Source: Nitrospira sp. (GTDB taxonomy: Bacteria; Nitrospirota; Nitrospiria; Nitrospirales; Nitrospiraceae). From it: DNA of 64,000 nucleotides. The notes under the pieces were generated by a model. It saw only the letters and a program-made list of their open reading frames with translations. It did not search any database and was not told the DNA's origin. The DNA lies in the NCBI GenBank assembly GCA_024998565.1, contig JACOEM010000004.1, positions 232,629 to 296,628 of the forward strand, read 5' to 3'. Positions 9,211 to 18,600 of the stretch are shown piece by piece. The number at the start of each line of letters is the position of its first letter. Position 1 is the first letter of the stretch. A program made the translations under genes and the position numbers.

Positions 9211-10152
9211 ATGAACATGCGTCGGGTGCACGTCCATAGCGGTTGGTTCGGAGCTGTTTTGCCCGCGATGGCTGCGGGGCTGGTACTGGGACTTCTGGTC
9301 TTCGGCCAGGCCAGAGCAGAGACGGCCGCGCCAGCTTCGGACCCCTCGCACGTCTGGGGCACATTGGTGGCGGAAGCGAAAGCCCTCCATCTTCCCACTC
9401 GGTTCCTCGAACAAATTCCCGCGCAGTTTGTGGCGTTTGAGTTTGAGGATCTGCACGCGTTTGCTGCGGAGTATCACCCGTCCGAGCATCGCATGGTGTT
9501 GGATCGATCGCTGTCTTTGAATGCAGCGGGGAGGACCCTGCGTCCATTGTCGCGGTTGACGCACAAGGAGTTGGAAACGCTTTATCACGAACTGTTTCAT
9601 GCCTACATGGATTTTCTCGAACAGGAGCGTGCGCCGTCGGCTGCCCACGCGTCGTTTATGGCGTTCGCCCGCGAGCGGCAACGGTGCCGCTATCAGCAGG
9701 TCCTCATCACGCCGGTGCTCCAAAAGAAAGATTTGAAAGAGGAGCGCTTTCTCAGCGAGACGGAGTCCTGGGAAGCGTTGAATGAAACCTGGGCTGTGTT
9801 TGTGGGATGGGCGATCTGGACCCATCTGGAAGTGGAGAAAAAGGGGGCGCGTGAACTTCGATCATCCGGCCGGGCGCTGAATGTTCCGGCTTGGATCGCC
9901 CGGCTCAGTCAGGCGGAGCAGGATGCCAGCCTGAGTGGATATTACGAGCCGGAGGATCCGGGTGAAAAGGCGCTGGCACGCAAGCGGTTTCTTGCGCCGG
10001 ACTTTCGCCTGTCAGCCCCGGAACTCTTATTGCTCATGAAGGAAGTTCTGGGCAGTTCGGCGGACATGATTCGCCAGGCCGGTCAAGTAATGAAGCGCGC
10101 GAGGGCTGTGCCGCCCTCAAGTGGAGCCTGTGACACTCCTGCTGCATCGTAG
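9211..10152 (+). CDS. Exported protein with HExxH zinc-peptidase-like motif
   Basis: 313 residues. A signal peptide (hydrophobic AAGLVLGLLVFG, cleavage after QARA near residue 36) predicts a periplasmic location. HELFH at residues 126-130 fits the HExxH zinc-binding helix, in a helical context (ELETLYHELFHAYMDFLEQ). A glutamate in ALNETWAVFVGW, near residue 192, is a candidate third ligand, as in gluzincins. There are no neighbours of known linked function; the helicase stops 61 bases upstream. The protease call is inference from the motif; the family is not recognised. Confidence 0.6.
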   Translation: MNMRRVHVHSGWFGAVLPAMAAGLVLGLLVFGQARAETAAPASDPSHVWGTLVAEAKALHLPTRFLEQIPAQFVAFEFEDLHAFAAEYHPSEHRMVLDRSLSLNAAGRTLRPLSRLTHKELETLYHELFHAYMDFLEQERAPSAAHASFMAFARERQRCRYQQVLITPVLQKKDLKEERFLSETESWEALNETWAVFVGWAIWTHLEVEKKGARELRSSGRALNVPAWIARLSQAEQDASLSGYYEPEDPGEKALARKRFLAPDFRLSAPELLLLMKEVLGSSADMIRQAGQVMKRARAVPPSSGACDTPAAS

Positions 10153-10179
10153 AATTGTTCCTGCATAGAACATACCCCC

Positions 10180-10208
10180 TTGACAATGGAACGCGTCGCA
10201 AATAAAAT
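10180..10208 (+). promoter_or_regulatory. Strong sigma-70 promoter before the tRNA-tuf cluster
   Basis: TTGACA (10180-10185), exactly 17 bases, TAAAAT (10203-10208): 11 of 12 consensus positions. The next gene on this strand is tRNA-Tyr at 10390, so the predicted transcript has a leader of about 175 bases. That leader holds a GC-rich stem around 10249-10280 and no convincing ORF. Confidence 0.75.
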
Positions 10209-10389
10209 CGGCTGCTTTCGAAGCCAGGTCAATCCTCATTTCATCAGCGCTCCAGCCCTGTTGTTTTGCTGGGGAGCTGTGCATGGTGGGGCTTACTTTC
10301 ATTCTTCTTTCCGGGGAATGAAGTCGCTCTGGTTCGGGAATTACTTGAAATAAATAGTATTCGCTTGAGTTTGGGAACACGCGCCTAGC

Positions 10390-10475
10390 GGGCAGGTACC
10401 CAAGTGGACAAAGGGGGCAGACTGTAAATCTGCTGCCTTATGGCTTCCAAGGTTCGAATCCTTGCCTGCCCACCA
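10390..10475 (+). tRNA. tRNA-Tyr (GTA)
   Basis: Acceptor stem GGGCAGG (10390-10396) pairs with CCTGCCC (10465-10471), then discriminator A and an encoded CCA. Anticodon GTA at 10424-10426, long variable arm (class II), TTCGAATC T-loop. First gene of a Tyr-Gly-Thr-tuf cluster, the same order as tyrU-glyT-thrT-tufB of E. coli. Confidence 0.97.
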
Positions 10476-10617
10476 AACTGAGCGTATTCGACCGAATATC
10501 ACGTGAAGCGTGTGCGTCCGGTTGGGTAATGATAATGGGCGCGATCCGGCGATGCGCAGGATTGTGTGGTCGAGCGTGTCGCGTCGGATCGTTGGAGTGT
10601 TGGTCGGGTCACCGTGG

Positions 10618-10692
10618 GCGGGCGTAGCTCAGTGGTAGAGTTCCAGCCTTCCAAGCTGGCTGTCGTGGGTTCAAATCCCATCGCCCGCTCCA
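10618..10692 (+). tRNA. tRNA-Gly (TCC)
   Basis: Acceptor GCGGGCG (10618-10624) pairs with CGCCCGC (10682-10688); discriminator T and encoded CCA end at 10692. Anticodon loop CTTCCAA places TCC at 10650-10652. TTCAAATC T-loop. Second gene of the tRNA-tuf cluster. Confidence 0.97.
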
Positions 10693-10758
10693 AATCCAGC
10701 GTGCTCGACCGCGGTGCGGACAGAGCGTGTGAGGGCGGACTAAGACTGTGAGTTCAGG

Positions 10759-10834
10759 GCCCACGTAGCTCAGTTGGCAGAGCACGTCCTTGGTAAGGAC
10801 GAGGTCACGCGTTCGATTCGCGTCGTGGGCTCCA
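10759..10834 (+). tRNA. tRNA-Thr (GGT)
   Basis: Acceptor GCCCACG (10759-10765) pairs with CGTGGGC (10824-10830); T plus encoded CCA end at 10834. Anticodon loop TTGGTAA gives GGT at 10792-10794. It lies 100 bases before tuf and is probably cleaved from the same transcript. Confidence 0.97.
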
Positions 10835-10934
10835 TAGTCAGGTTTGTCCGGTTAGAGTCGCTGTCTGCTGCTGGAGAGCCGGAATATACGGTTAGGGTTC
10901 TGGGAAAACAGTGTTTTGAGAAAAGGAGTGAATC

Positions 10935-12140
10935 ATGGCGAAGGCGAAATTTGAGCGACGGAAGCCCCACGTGAACATCGGGACGATCGGGCACGTGGAC
11001 CATGGCAAGACGACGCTGACGAGTGCGCTGACCAAGATCTGCTCGGATCGCGGGATGGCGAAATTCGTGAGCTATGACGAAGTGGCGAAGGCGAGCGAAA
11101 GTCAAGGGCGCCGGGATGCCAGCAAGATCATGACGATCGCGATCAGCCACGTCGAGTATGAGACGGACAATCGGCACTATGCGCACGTTGACTGCCCGGG
11201 CCACGCGGATTATGTGAAGAACATGATCACCGGCGCCGCGCAGATGGATGGAGCGATCCTGGTGGTGAGTGCCGCGGACGGCCCGATGCCGCAGACGCGG
11301 GAGCACATTTTGTTGGCGCGCCAAGTCGGCGTCCCCTACATCGTGGTGTTTCTGAACAAGGCGGACAAGGTCGATGACAAAGAATTGTTGGAATTAGTCG
11401 AGCTCGAAGTGCGGGAGCTGCTGACCAAGTACGACTTCCCGGGCGATAAGATTCCGATCGTGCAGGGCTCGGCGCTGAAAGCGGTCGAAGGGGATCAGGG
11501 GCCGTTGGGCGTGCCGTCCATTCTGAAGTTGCTCGAAGCCGTCGATACCTACATCCCGACGCCGACCCGGGCGATTGATAAGCCGTTCCTGATGCCGATC
11601 GAAGACGTATTTACGATCAGCGGACGCGGCACGGTCGTGACGGGCCGATGCGAGAAGGGGATCGTGAAGGTCGGCGACGAAATCGAAATCGTCGGCTTGC
11701 GGCCCACGCAGACGACCATCGTGACGGGCGTGGAAATGTTCCGCAAGGTGCTCGATGAGGGGCAGGCGGGGGACAATATCGGCGTCTTGCTGCGCGGCAC
11801 GAAGAAGGAAGATGTGGAGCGGGGCATGGTGTTGGCCAAGCCGAAGAGCATCACGCCGCACACGAAGTTCAAGGCGGAGATCTATGTGTTGACCAAGGAA
11901 GAAGGTGGACGTCATACGCCGTTCTTTAATGGCTACCGGCCGCAGTTCTACTTCCGGACGACCGACGTGACGGGGATCGTGACGTTAACGCCGGGCGTGG
12001 AGATGGTGATGCCGGGAGACAATGTGACGGTCACGGGCGAATTGATCAGTCCGATCGCCATGGATCAGGGGTTGCGGTTTGCGGTTCGAGAGGGCGGCAA
12101 AACCGTCGGCTCGGGCGTCGTTACGGAAATTTTAGCGTAA
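10935..12140 (+). CDS. tuf: Elongation factor Tu, copy 1 (tufB position)
   Basis: GTPase that brings aminoacyl-tRNA to the ribosomal A site. 401 residues. G1 GHVDHGKT (19-26), DCPGHADY (G3), NKAD (G4), GSALK (G5), then the two beta-barrel domains. AAAGGAG lies about 7 bases before the ATG. Compared by eye with the second copy at 27162-28367, the coding DNA appears identical except near the last codons (GTT/GTC) and the stop (TAA here, TAG there). It follows three tRNA genes as in tRNA-tufB operons. Confidence 0.99.
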   Translation: MAKAKFERRKPHVNIGTIGHVDHGKTTLTSALTKICSDRGMAKFVSYDEVAKASESQGRRDASKIMTIAISHVEYETDNRHYAHVDCPGHADYVKNMITGAAQMDGAILVVSAADGPMPQTREHILLARQVGVPYIVVFLNKADKVDDKELLELVELEVRELLTKYDFPGDKIPIVQGSALKAVEGDQGPLGVPSILKLLEAVDTYIPTPTRAIDKPFLMPIEDVFTISGRGTVVTGRCEKGIVKVGDEIEIVGLRPTQTTIVTGVEMFRKVLDEGQAGDNIGVLLRGTKKEDVERGMVLAKPKSITPHTKFKAEIYVLTKEEGGRHTPFFNGYRPQFYFRTTDVTGIVTLTPGVEMVMPGDNVTVTGELISPIAMDQGLRFAVREGGKTVGSGVVTEILA

Positions 12141-12144
12141 GAAT

Positions 12145-12211
12145 GCGCGATCAGCGATCAGCGGTCAGCTCACGAAGTGGGGTTGACGGCTGAGCGTTGA
12201 CGGCTCAGGGG
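12145..12211 (+). repeat. CTGA/TCAG-rich imperfect palindromic spacer
   Basis: The tuf-rpmG spacer reads as alternating GATCAGC, GGTCAGC, CTGAGCG and CGGCTCAG units that can fold on themselves. Similar text occurs at 59171-59240 and 63445-63535 and, in shorter form, at 13419-13454 and 19649-19688. Confidence 0.45.
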
Positions 12212-12218
12212 ATGGCAA

Positions 12219-12368
12219 ATGCGAGATATCATCGACTTGGCCTGTACGGTCTGCAAGCAGCGAAATTATACGACCCGCAAGAACAAGAAGAACGATCCGG
12301 ATCGCTTGGAGCGAAACAAGTTCTGTAAGTTCTGCCGGAAGCACATCGCTCATAAGGAAGTGAAGTAG
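12219..12368 (+). CDS. rpmG: 50S ribosomal protein L33
   Basis: 49 residues, too short for most gene callers' limits. [17 protein letters not shown] then KFCKFCRKH: the zinc-binding (C+) form with two CxxC pairs. L33 sits near the E site of the large subunit. Position between tuf and tRNA-Trp/secE is common in bacteria. An alternative ATG at 12212 is out of frame. Confidence 0.95.
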   Translation: MRDIIDLACTVCKQRNYTTRKNKKNDPDRLERNKFCKFCRKHIAHKEVK

Positions 12369-12426
12369 GGCTCCTCTGCTGGGTTGGGCATGGTCCTTGG
12401 CTCGGCAGCGCTCATGTTCCGGCTGG

Positions 12427-12501
12427 AGGGGCATGGTGTCAACGGCAGCACATCGGTCTCCAAAACCGAGAGTCTAGGTTCAAATCCTAGTGCCCCTGCC
12501 A
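12427..12501 (+). tRNA. tRNA-Trp (CCA)
   Basis: Acceptor AGGGGCA (12427-12433) pairs with TGCCCCT (12491-12497); discriminator G and encoded CCA end at 12501. Anticodon loop CTCCAAA places CCA at 12460-12462. It lies between rpmG and secE, the usual place. Confidence 0.97.
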
Positions 12502-12589
12502 AGCCCTTGTTTGTAAGTGAGTGGGTGTCCGGCGTCGGCGAGGCCGGCTCGATAAACTGTCTGAGAAGTTCGGAGAGAGGATTGTAACC

Positions 12590-12784
12590 GTGTTTCAGCG
12601 ATTGATCGCCTCTATTCGAGAATTCATCGAGGGTGTGCGCGGTGAACTCAAGAAGGTCTCGTTCCCGTCGAGGACGGAAACGATCGGCGCCACCACGGTC
12701 GTGATCGTGTTTTGTATCCTCATGTCCCTTTATCTGTCGATGATGGATTCCGTGCTGGGCTGGCTGATGCGCAAGGTCATTTAG
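12590..12784 (+). CDS. secE: Preprotein translocase subunit SecE
   Basis: 64 residues from GTG 12590, chosen because GGAGAGAGG lies 9 bases upstream; the frame is open further upstream but would run into the tRNA spacer. Single-membrane-segment SecE: an amphipathic region with VRGELKKVSFPSRTE, then one transmembrane helix (TTVVIVFCILMSLYLSMMD). It clamps SecY (37860-39173) in the inner membrane. Confidence 0.93.
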   Translation: MFQRLIASIREFIEGVRGELKKVSFPSRTETIGATTVVIVFCILMSLYLSMMDSVLGWLMRKVI

Positions 12785-12857
12785 TTGCGTGGTGCGGCTG
12801 GACAGGTCCGGCGTTGCCCGGACGATACGATGCTGGATGTTCAGCTGAGAGGAGATG

Positions 12858-13397
12858 ATGAGCAATAAGAACTGGTACGTCATCCATACCTATGCGGGGT
12901 TTGAGGGTCGCGTGAAGACCAGTCTCCTTGAGCGCGCAAGTCAAATGGGGCTCACCGAGCGACTTGGGCAGGTCCTGGTTCCGACGGAAGATGTAATCGA
13001 GATCAAGGACGGAAAGCGACGCACGTCCCGGAGAAAATTTTTCCCGGGTTACGTTCTGATTGAACTCGAGGCGCCGCTGGCTGATGAAACCTTGCAGATG
13101 ATTAAGGAGACCCCCAAGGTTACCGGGTTCGTCGGGGGAGGGGCTCAGCCTACACCGCTGTCCTCGGAAGAGGTGGATTCTCTGCTGAAGCAGGTAGATG
13201 CCGGCGCGGCAGGACCGCGCGAGCAGGTCCGGTTTATCAAGGGGGACAATGTCCGGATTGTAGATGGTCCGTTCCTCGGTTTTAATGGCGCGGTCGATGA
13301 TGTGGATGCTGATCATAGCCGGGTAAAAGTTTTTGTAAGTATTTTTGGCCGGTCGACGCCGGTCGAGCTTGGTTTCTTGCAGGTCGAACGTATTTGA
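12858..13397 (+). CDS. nusG: Transcription termination/antitermination protein NusG
   Basis: 179 residues. NGN domain begins NWYVIHTYAGFEGRVK and contains RRKFFPGYVLIE; a C-terminal KOW domain contains VRIVDGPFLGFNGAVDDVD. It binds RNA polymerase and couples it to Rho or ribosomal S10. Two adjacent ATGs at 12855 and 12858: the second is preferred because GAGAGGAG abuts the first. Lies between secE and rplK as in most bacteria. Confidence 0.96.
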   Translation: MSNKNWYVIHTYAGFEGRVKTSLLERASQMGLTERLGQVLVPTEDVIEIKDGKRRTSRRKFFPGYVLIELEAPLADETLQMIKETPKVTGFVGGGAQPTPLSSEEVDSLLKQVDAGAAGPREQVRFIKGDNVRIVDGPFLGFNGAVDDVDADHSRVKVFVSIFGRSTPVELGFLQVERI

Positions 13398-13418
13398 GGT
13401 CACTGGATTCGAGATGGT

Positions 13419-13454
13419 GGACTGAGAGCCGTTCTCAGCCCTCGTGCTCAGTCC
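13419..13454 (+). repeat. Palindromic hairpin in the nusG-rplK spacer
   Basis: GGACTGAG (13419-13426) pairs with CTCAGTCC (13447-13454); an alternative inner stem is CTGAGA/TCTCAG. No T-tract follows. Member of the CTGAG-type spacer group; possibly an RNA processing or regulatory stem. Confidence 0.45.
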
Positions 13455-13475
13455 GCAGTTCTCAGGGAGTAACTC

Positions 13476-13898
13476 ATGGCCAAGGAAGTATCAGCGCAGA
13501 TTAAATTGCAGATTCCGGCCGGCAAGGCCAATCCTGCTCCGCCCGTTGGTCCGTCATTGGGTCAGCACGGCGTGAACATTATGGAGTTTTGCAAGCAGTT
13601 TAACGCCAAAACGCAGAAGGACGGGGATAGCATCATCCCGGTGATCATTACGGTCTATAAGGACCGGAGCTTTACCTTCATCATGAAGACGCCTCCGGCA
13701 TCGGACCTCCTGAAGAAGGCCGCCGGGATCATCAAGGGGTCCGGCGTGCCGCATAAGGACAAGGTGGGAAAAGTGAGTCAGGCCCAGGTCCGTGAAATCG
13801 CGCAGAAGAAGTTGTCCGACCTGAATGCGGCCGATCTTGAGGGCGCCATCAAGATTATCCAGGGGACCGCGCGTAGCATGGGCATCACCGTCCAGTAA
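13476..13898 (+). CDS. rplK: 50S ribosomal protein L11
   Basis: 140 residues. [20 protein letters not shown] is the N-terminal domain signature, with [12 protein letters not shown] following; the rRNA-binding C-domain contains [14 protein letters not shown]. Part of the GTPase-associated stalk base, needed for (p)ppGpp signalling through RelA. Precedes rplA by 44 bases. Confidence 0.98.
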   Translation: MAKEVSAQIKLQIPAGKANPAPPVGPSLGQHGVNIMEFCKQFNAKTQKDGDSIIPVIITVYKDRSFTFIMKTPPASDLLKKAAGIIKGSGVPHKDKVGKVSQAQVREIAQKKLSDLNAADLEGAIKIIQGTARSMGITVQ

Positions 13899-13942
13899 GT
13901 TTCTGCAGAGTGAACCTCCGGCGGATGTGAAGGAGCAGCAGT

Positions 13943-14635
13943 ATGGGAAAGAAATTGACCGCGGCTCAGGAAAAGATCGAGCCCAGGTTTTATGAGTTGA
14001 AAGAGGCTGTCGAGGCTGTCAAGCAGGCGGCCTTTGCCAAGTACGATGAGTCCGTCGATCTGGCGATTCGTCTGGGAATCGATCCCAAGCGGTCGGATCA
14101 GATGGTACGCGGGACCACGGCGTTGCCGCATGGGACGGGTAAGAAGCTCCGCGTGCTCGTATTTGCCAAAGGCGAAAAAGAGCAGGAGGCTCGCCAGGCG
14201 GGCGCAGATCATGTGGGCTCGGACGACCTGATGGAAAAGATCAAGGGCGGGTGGATGGAGTTTGATTGTGCCATCTCCACGCCTGATTTGATGGCCTCTG
14301 TCGGTAAGCTGGGAAAGGTGCTTGGTCCCCGCGGACTGATGCCCAATCCGAAGACCGGCACGGTCACGTTTGAGGTCGGCAAGGCAGTCAGTGAAATTCG
14401 CAAGGGCCGTGTCGAGTTCAAGGTCGAGAAAGCCGGAATCGTGCAAGTGCCGGTTGGTAAGGTCTCGTTTGACGTTCAAAAGCTGTATGACAATGCGCAG
14501 GCCGTGCTGGAGTCTGTGGTGAAGGCGAAGCCCTCATCCTGCAAGGGCCGATACATCAAGAGTGTGACGATGTCGAGCACCATGGGGCCGGGCGTGAAGC
14601 TGGATCCTGTGGCGCTGTCGAAGTTGTGGAGTTGA
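13943..14635 (+). CDS. rplA: 50S ribosomal protein L1
   Basis: 230 residues. L1 stalk protein binding 23S rRNA helices 76-78; in E. coli it also represses its own rplKA message. Signature [19 protein letters not shown] is present near residue 130 and [16 protein letters not shown] near 52. AAGGAGCAGC lies before the ATG. Ends 31 bases before rplJ. Confidence 0.98.
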   Translation: MGKKLTAAQEKIEPRFYELKEAVEAVKQAAFAKYDESVDLAIRLGIDPKRSDQMVRGTTALPHGTGKKLRVLVFAKGEKEQEARQAGADHVGSDDLMEKIKGGWMEFDCAISTPDLMASVGKLGKVLGPRGLMPNPKTGTVTFEVGKAVSEIRKGRVEFKVEKAGIVQVPVGKVSFDVQKLYDNAQAVLESVVKAKPSSCKGRYIKSVTMSSTMGPGVKLDPVALSKLWS

Positions 14636-14652
14636 GAACAGGCAGGTTCTCA
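14633..14652 (+). promoter_or_regulatory. Hairpin across the rplA stop, rplJ leader
   Basis: TGAGAAC (14633-14639), loop AGGCAG, GTTCTCA (14646-14652): a perfect 7-bp stem spanning the rplA stop codon and lying 14 bases before the rplJ start. The spacer is too short for the long L10-binding leader known in E. coli; this stem is the only structure seen. Confidence 0.35.
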
Positions 14653-14666
14653 GTAAGGGGAGAGGC

Positions 14667-15599
14667 ATGAAGAAAGAAGAGAAGGCAACAGCGATCGCAG
14701 AGTTGACGGAAAAGTTCGGTCGCGCCCGCTTGGCGATTCTGACGGAGTGCGCCGGCATGCCCGTCAATCAGATGACCGAGTTGCGCCGGCAGTTGCGCGG
14801 CGCCAAGGCGGAGTATTGCGTCATCAAGAATACCCTGGCCGTGCGCGCCTCGACCGGCACGATTCTCGCGGACGCCAAAGATCATTTCAAGGGGCCGACT
14901 GGCCTGGTGATCGGGTATGACGATCCGGTTCTGCCGGCGAAGATCTTGCGCGATTTCATTCAGGCTGAAAAGCGGTCTGAGAAGATCAAGGTGACGGTCG
15001 GGGTATTGGAAGGCCGGCTGGTGCAGGCTGCGGATCTGAACGCCATTGCGCAGCTGCCGAAAAAGGAAGTGTTGATTGCGATGCTGCTATCGGCCATGCA
15101 GGGCCCGATTCGCGGCGTGGTGTACGCGTTGAGCGGAGTGTTAAGCAAGTTTGTGCGAGTCATTGCAGCCATTCAGGATAAAAAGAAAGGGGAGGGCGAC
15201 ATGTCAGCAGCAGGAACCAAGTTGTCACAAGATGAATTGATCAAGGCAATCGAGGGCATGAGCGTGTTGGAATTGGCCGATCTGGTCAAGGGGCTGGAGA
15301 CGCGTTTTGGCGTGACGGCGGCGGCGCCTGTGGCCGTGGCGGCCGTGGGTGGTGGCGGGGCGGCAGCGGCTCCCGCTGAAGAGAAGACGGCCTTTGATGT
15401 GATCCTGGTCAGTGCTCCGGCAGACAAGAAGATCCAGGTCATCAAGGTGGTGCGTGAGCTCACCAGCCTCGGACTCAAGGAAGCGAAGGACCTGGTCGAG
15501 GGCGCTCCGAAGCCCATCAAGGCCGGTGCCACCAAGGAAGAAGCCGACACGATGAAGAAGAAGCTCGAGGAAAGCGGAGCGAAAGTCGAAGTTAAGTAA
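14667..15599 (+). CDS. rplJ: Ribosomal protein L10 fused in frame to L7/L12
   Basis: One open frame of 310 codons. Residues 1-178 are L10 ([26 protein letters not shown]; the helical end [17 protein letters not shown], where L10 normally stops). Residue 179 onward is a complete L7/L12, with no stop codon between. L10 anchors two or three L7/L12 dimers on its C-terminal helix to form the ribosomal stalk. A strong ribosome-binding site precedes codon 179, so free L7/L12 can also be made. A base-call error in the purine run 15180-15196 that hides an L10 stop is the main alternative. Confidence 0.85.
   Translation: MKKEEKATAIAELTEKFGRARLAILTECAGMPVNQMTELRRQLRGAKAEYCVIKNTLAVRASTGTILADAKDHFKGPTGLVIGYDDPVLPAKILRDFIQAEKRSEKIKVTVGVLEGRLVQAADLNAIAQLPKKEVLIAMLLSAMQGPIRGVVYALSGVLSKFVRVIAAIQDKKKGEGDMSAAGTKLSQDELIKAIEGMSVLELADLVKGLETRFGVTAAAPVAVAAVGGGGAAAAPAEEKTAFDVILVSAPADKKIQVIKVVRELTSLGLKEAKDLVEGAPKPIKAGATKEEADTMKKKLEESGAKVEVK
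15201..15599 (+). CDS. rplL: 50S ribosomal protein L7/L12 (internal start)
   Basis: 132 residues from ATG 15201, with GGGGAGG 5 bases upstream. N-terminal dimerisation part ([20 protein letters not shown]), Ala/Gly-rich hinge (about residues 38-60), and the C-terminal factor-binding domain with [20 protein letters not shown]. It recruits EF-Tu, EF-G and other GTPases. Because it is in frame with rplJ, it can be made both free and as the tail of L10. Confidence 0.93.
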   Translation: MSAAGTKLSQDELIKAIEGMSVLELADLVKGLETRFGVTAAAPVAVAAVGGGGAAAAPAEEKTAFDVILVSAPADKKIQVIKVVRELTSLGLKEAKDLVEGAPKPIKAGATKEEADTMKKKLEESGAKVEVK

Positions 15600-15680
15600 C
15601 GGTTTACCGGGCGGCAGTGTGAGTTGTCCGTTGGGATGGCGCGGGGCGTTCATCTCCTTATGAGCTTGGAGGGCTAACGA

Positions 15681-18600
15681 ATGTCGGAATCGACTCTTTC
15701 GGAGTTTGTCGAACGTAAGGATTTTTCTCGGATTCGTACGAGTATCGATATTCCCGATCTCATCGAAATCCAGAAGCGGTCCTACGAAGAGTTCCTCCAG
15801 ATGGAAGTCGAGCCGGACCGTCGCAAGGATCAGGGGTTACAGGCGGCGTTAGCCAGCGTCTTTCCCATTACTGACTACAACAACACGGCGGCATTGGAGT
15901 TCTCCAACTATTCCTTGGGAACTCCGAAGTACGACGAACGGGAGTGCCTTGAGCAGGGAATGACGTTTGCCGTTCCCTTGAAATTGCGTGTGCGGTTGAT
16001 TGTCTTCGATAAAGAGGACAAGGGGCCGAAGAAGAAGGTGCTGGACGTTCGGGAGCAGGAAGTCTATGTCGGCGAACTTCCGCTCATGACCGAGCGCGGT
16101 ACCTTCCTCATCAACGGGACCGAGCGAGTGGTGGTCAGCCAGTTGCACCGCTCGCCGGGCGCGTCGTTCACCCACGATAAGGGGCGGACCCATGCCAGCG
16201 GCAAGGTGTTGTACTCTGCCCGGATTATTCCCTATCGCGGATCCTGGCTCGATTTCGAGTTCGACGCACGGGACATTCTGTACGTTCGCATCGATCGCCG
16301 TCGGAAAATGCCTGCCACGATCCTGTTGAAGGCGTTCGGGTATAGCACCGACGACCTGTTGCGAATGTACTACCCCGTGGAGGAGATTCGTGTCTCCAAG
16401 GGGAAGCTCTACCGGAAGCTTGATCCTGAAATCCATCATGGGTTGAAGTGTTCGACGGAAGTGATGGAGAAGGGCGGTAAGGACCCGCTCGTTCGCGAAG
16501 GAGCGAAGCTGACGAAGGTTCTGATCGCCAAGCTGAAGGCGGCGGGCATCAAGGAAATTCCTGTCACTCCCGCCGAGTTGGTGGGGCGCGCGGTGCTGAC
16601 GGAGTTGGTCGACAGCGGCAAGAAGCAGTCGCTGGCCGAGAAAAATCAGCGTCTGACCGAAGAGATTCTGGAGAAGATCCTTGATAGCGATATCGAGGAA
16701 TTCAAGGTCATTTATCTGGATACGACCAATGCCACGCTGGTCATCCTCGATACGCTCGACATGGAGCGCACCGGGTCGAAGGAAGAGGCGATGGTCGAGA
16801 TCTATCGCCGTCTCAGGCCGGGTGAGACCCCGTCTGTCGAAACTGCGCGAGCCCTGTTCGATAATTTGTTCTTAAGTCCGAAACGGTACGATCTGTCGCC
16901 GGTCGGACGGCTCAAGCTCAATAAGAAGCTGGGCCTTGATTTCGCCCTTGAGCAGCGGACCCTTACGGCGCAGGACATTGTCGAGGTGGTGCGCTATCTG
17001 GTGAATCTCAAGATCGGTCGCGGTGAGATCGACGACATCGACCACTTGGGGAACCGCCGTGTGCGGTCTGTCGGCGAGCTGTTGGAAAACCAGTTCCGGC
17101 TCGGCCTTGTGCGTATGGAGCGGAGCATCAAAGAGCGCATGAATCTCCTGGATATGGAGACCGTGTTGCCGCACGACTTGATCAACGCCAAGCCGGTCGT
17201 GGCAGCCGTGAAGGAGTTTTTCAGCAGCAGTCAGCTCTCCCAGTTCATGGACCAAACGAATCCCCTCGCCGAGATTACGCACAAGCGTCGACTCTCGGCC
17301 CTTGGGCCGGGCGGATTGACTCGTGAGCGCGCGGGCTTCGAAGTGCGCGACGTCCATCCTTCTCACTACAGCCGCATTTGTCCGATTGAGACGCCGGAAG
17401 GTCCGAACATCGGCTTGATTACGTCCCTGGCTACCTACGCGCGCATCAATGAATTCGGATTTATCGAGGCGCCCTATCGGAAGGTTGTGAAAGGTCGGGT
17501 CAGTGACGAGTTGGAGTATCTCTCGGCGATTGAGGGAGACAAATACATTATCGCCCAAGCCAATTCGAAGGTTGACACCTCAGGTCGACTGGTGTCCGAG
17601 ACGGTGTCGGCACGTTCAGCCGGCGACTTTATTACTGCGACCCCTGACAAGATCGAATACATGGACGTGTCCCCAAAGCAGGTCGTCAGCGTCGCGACGG
17701 CACTGGTGCCGTTTCTTGAGCATGACGACGCGAACCGCGCCCTGATGGGATCGAACATGCAGCGCCAGGCGGTTCCTCTGTTGAAGGCTGAATCGCCGTT
17801 GGTCGGTACCGGGATGGAAGCCGTGGTTGCGCGTGACTCAGGCTATGTTGTCCAGGCCAAGCGCGAAGGCGTCGTGGAAAGTGTCGATGCGACCAGAATT
17901 GTGGTGCGGGCTGATGCCAAAGAGGGCCGCAAGCGCAACGATTCCGGCCTTGATGTGTATGAAATGATCAAGTTCCAACGCTCCAACCAGAACACCTGTA
18001 TCACCCAGACCCCGGTGGTTCGGATCGGTGAGCCGGTCAAGAGGGGGCAGGTGCTGGCCGATGGTCCTGCTATCGATCATGGAGAGCTCGCCCTCGGAAA
18101 GAATGTGCTTGTCGCGTTCATGCCGTGGGGCGGGTATAACTTCGAAGACGCGATTTTGTTGAGCGAAAAGCTGGTGCGGGAAGATGCCTTCACCTCCATC
18201 CATATTGAGGAGTTCGAAGTCGAAGCCCGCGACACCAAGTTGGGCAAGGAAGATATTACCCGCGACATTCCGAATGTCGGTGAAGAAGCGCTTCGGGATC
18301 TCGATGAGAGCGGAATTATCCGGATCGGCGCGGAAGTGAAGCCTGGCGACATCCTCGTCGGGAAGGTGACGCCGAAGGGTGAGACTCAACTGACGCCGGA
18401 AGAGAAACTGTTGCGCGCAATTTTCGGTGAGAAGGCCGGGGACGTCAAGGATACGTCCCTCACGGTGCCGCCCGGCGTGGAAGGCATCGTCGTCGATGTG
18501 AAGATCTTCTCCCGCAAAGGCTTGGATAAGGATGAACGCTCCAAGAGTATCGAGAGCGAAGATCATATGAAGTTGCAGCGCGACCACCAGGAAGAGCTGC

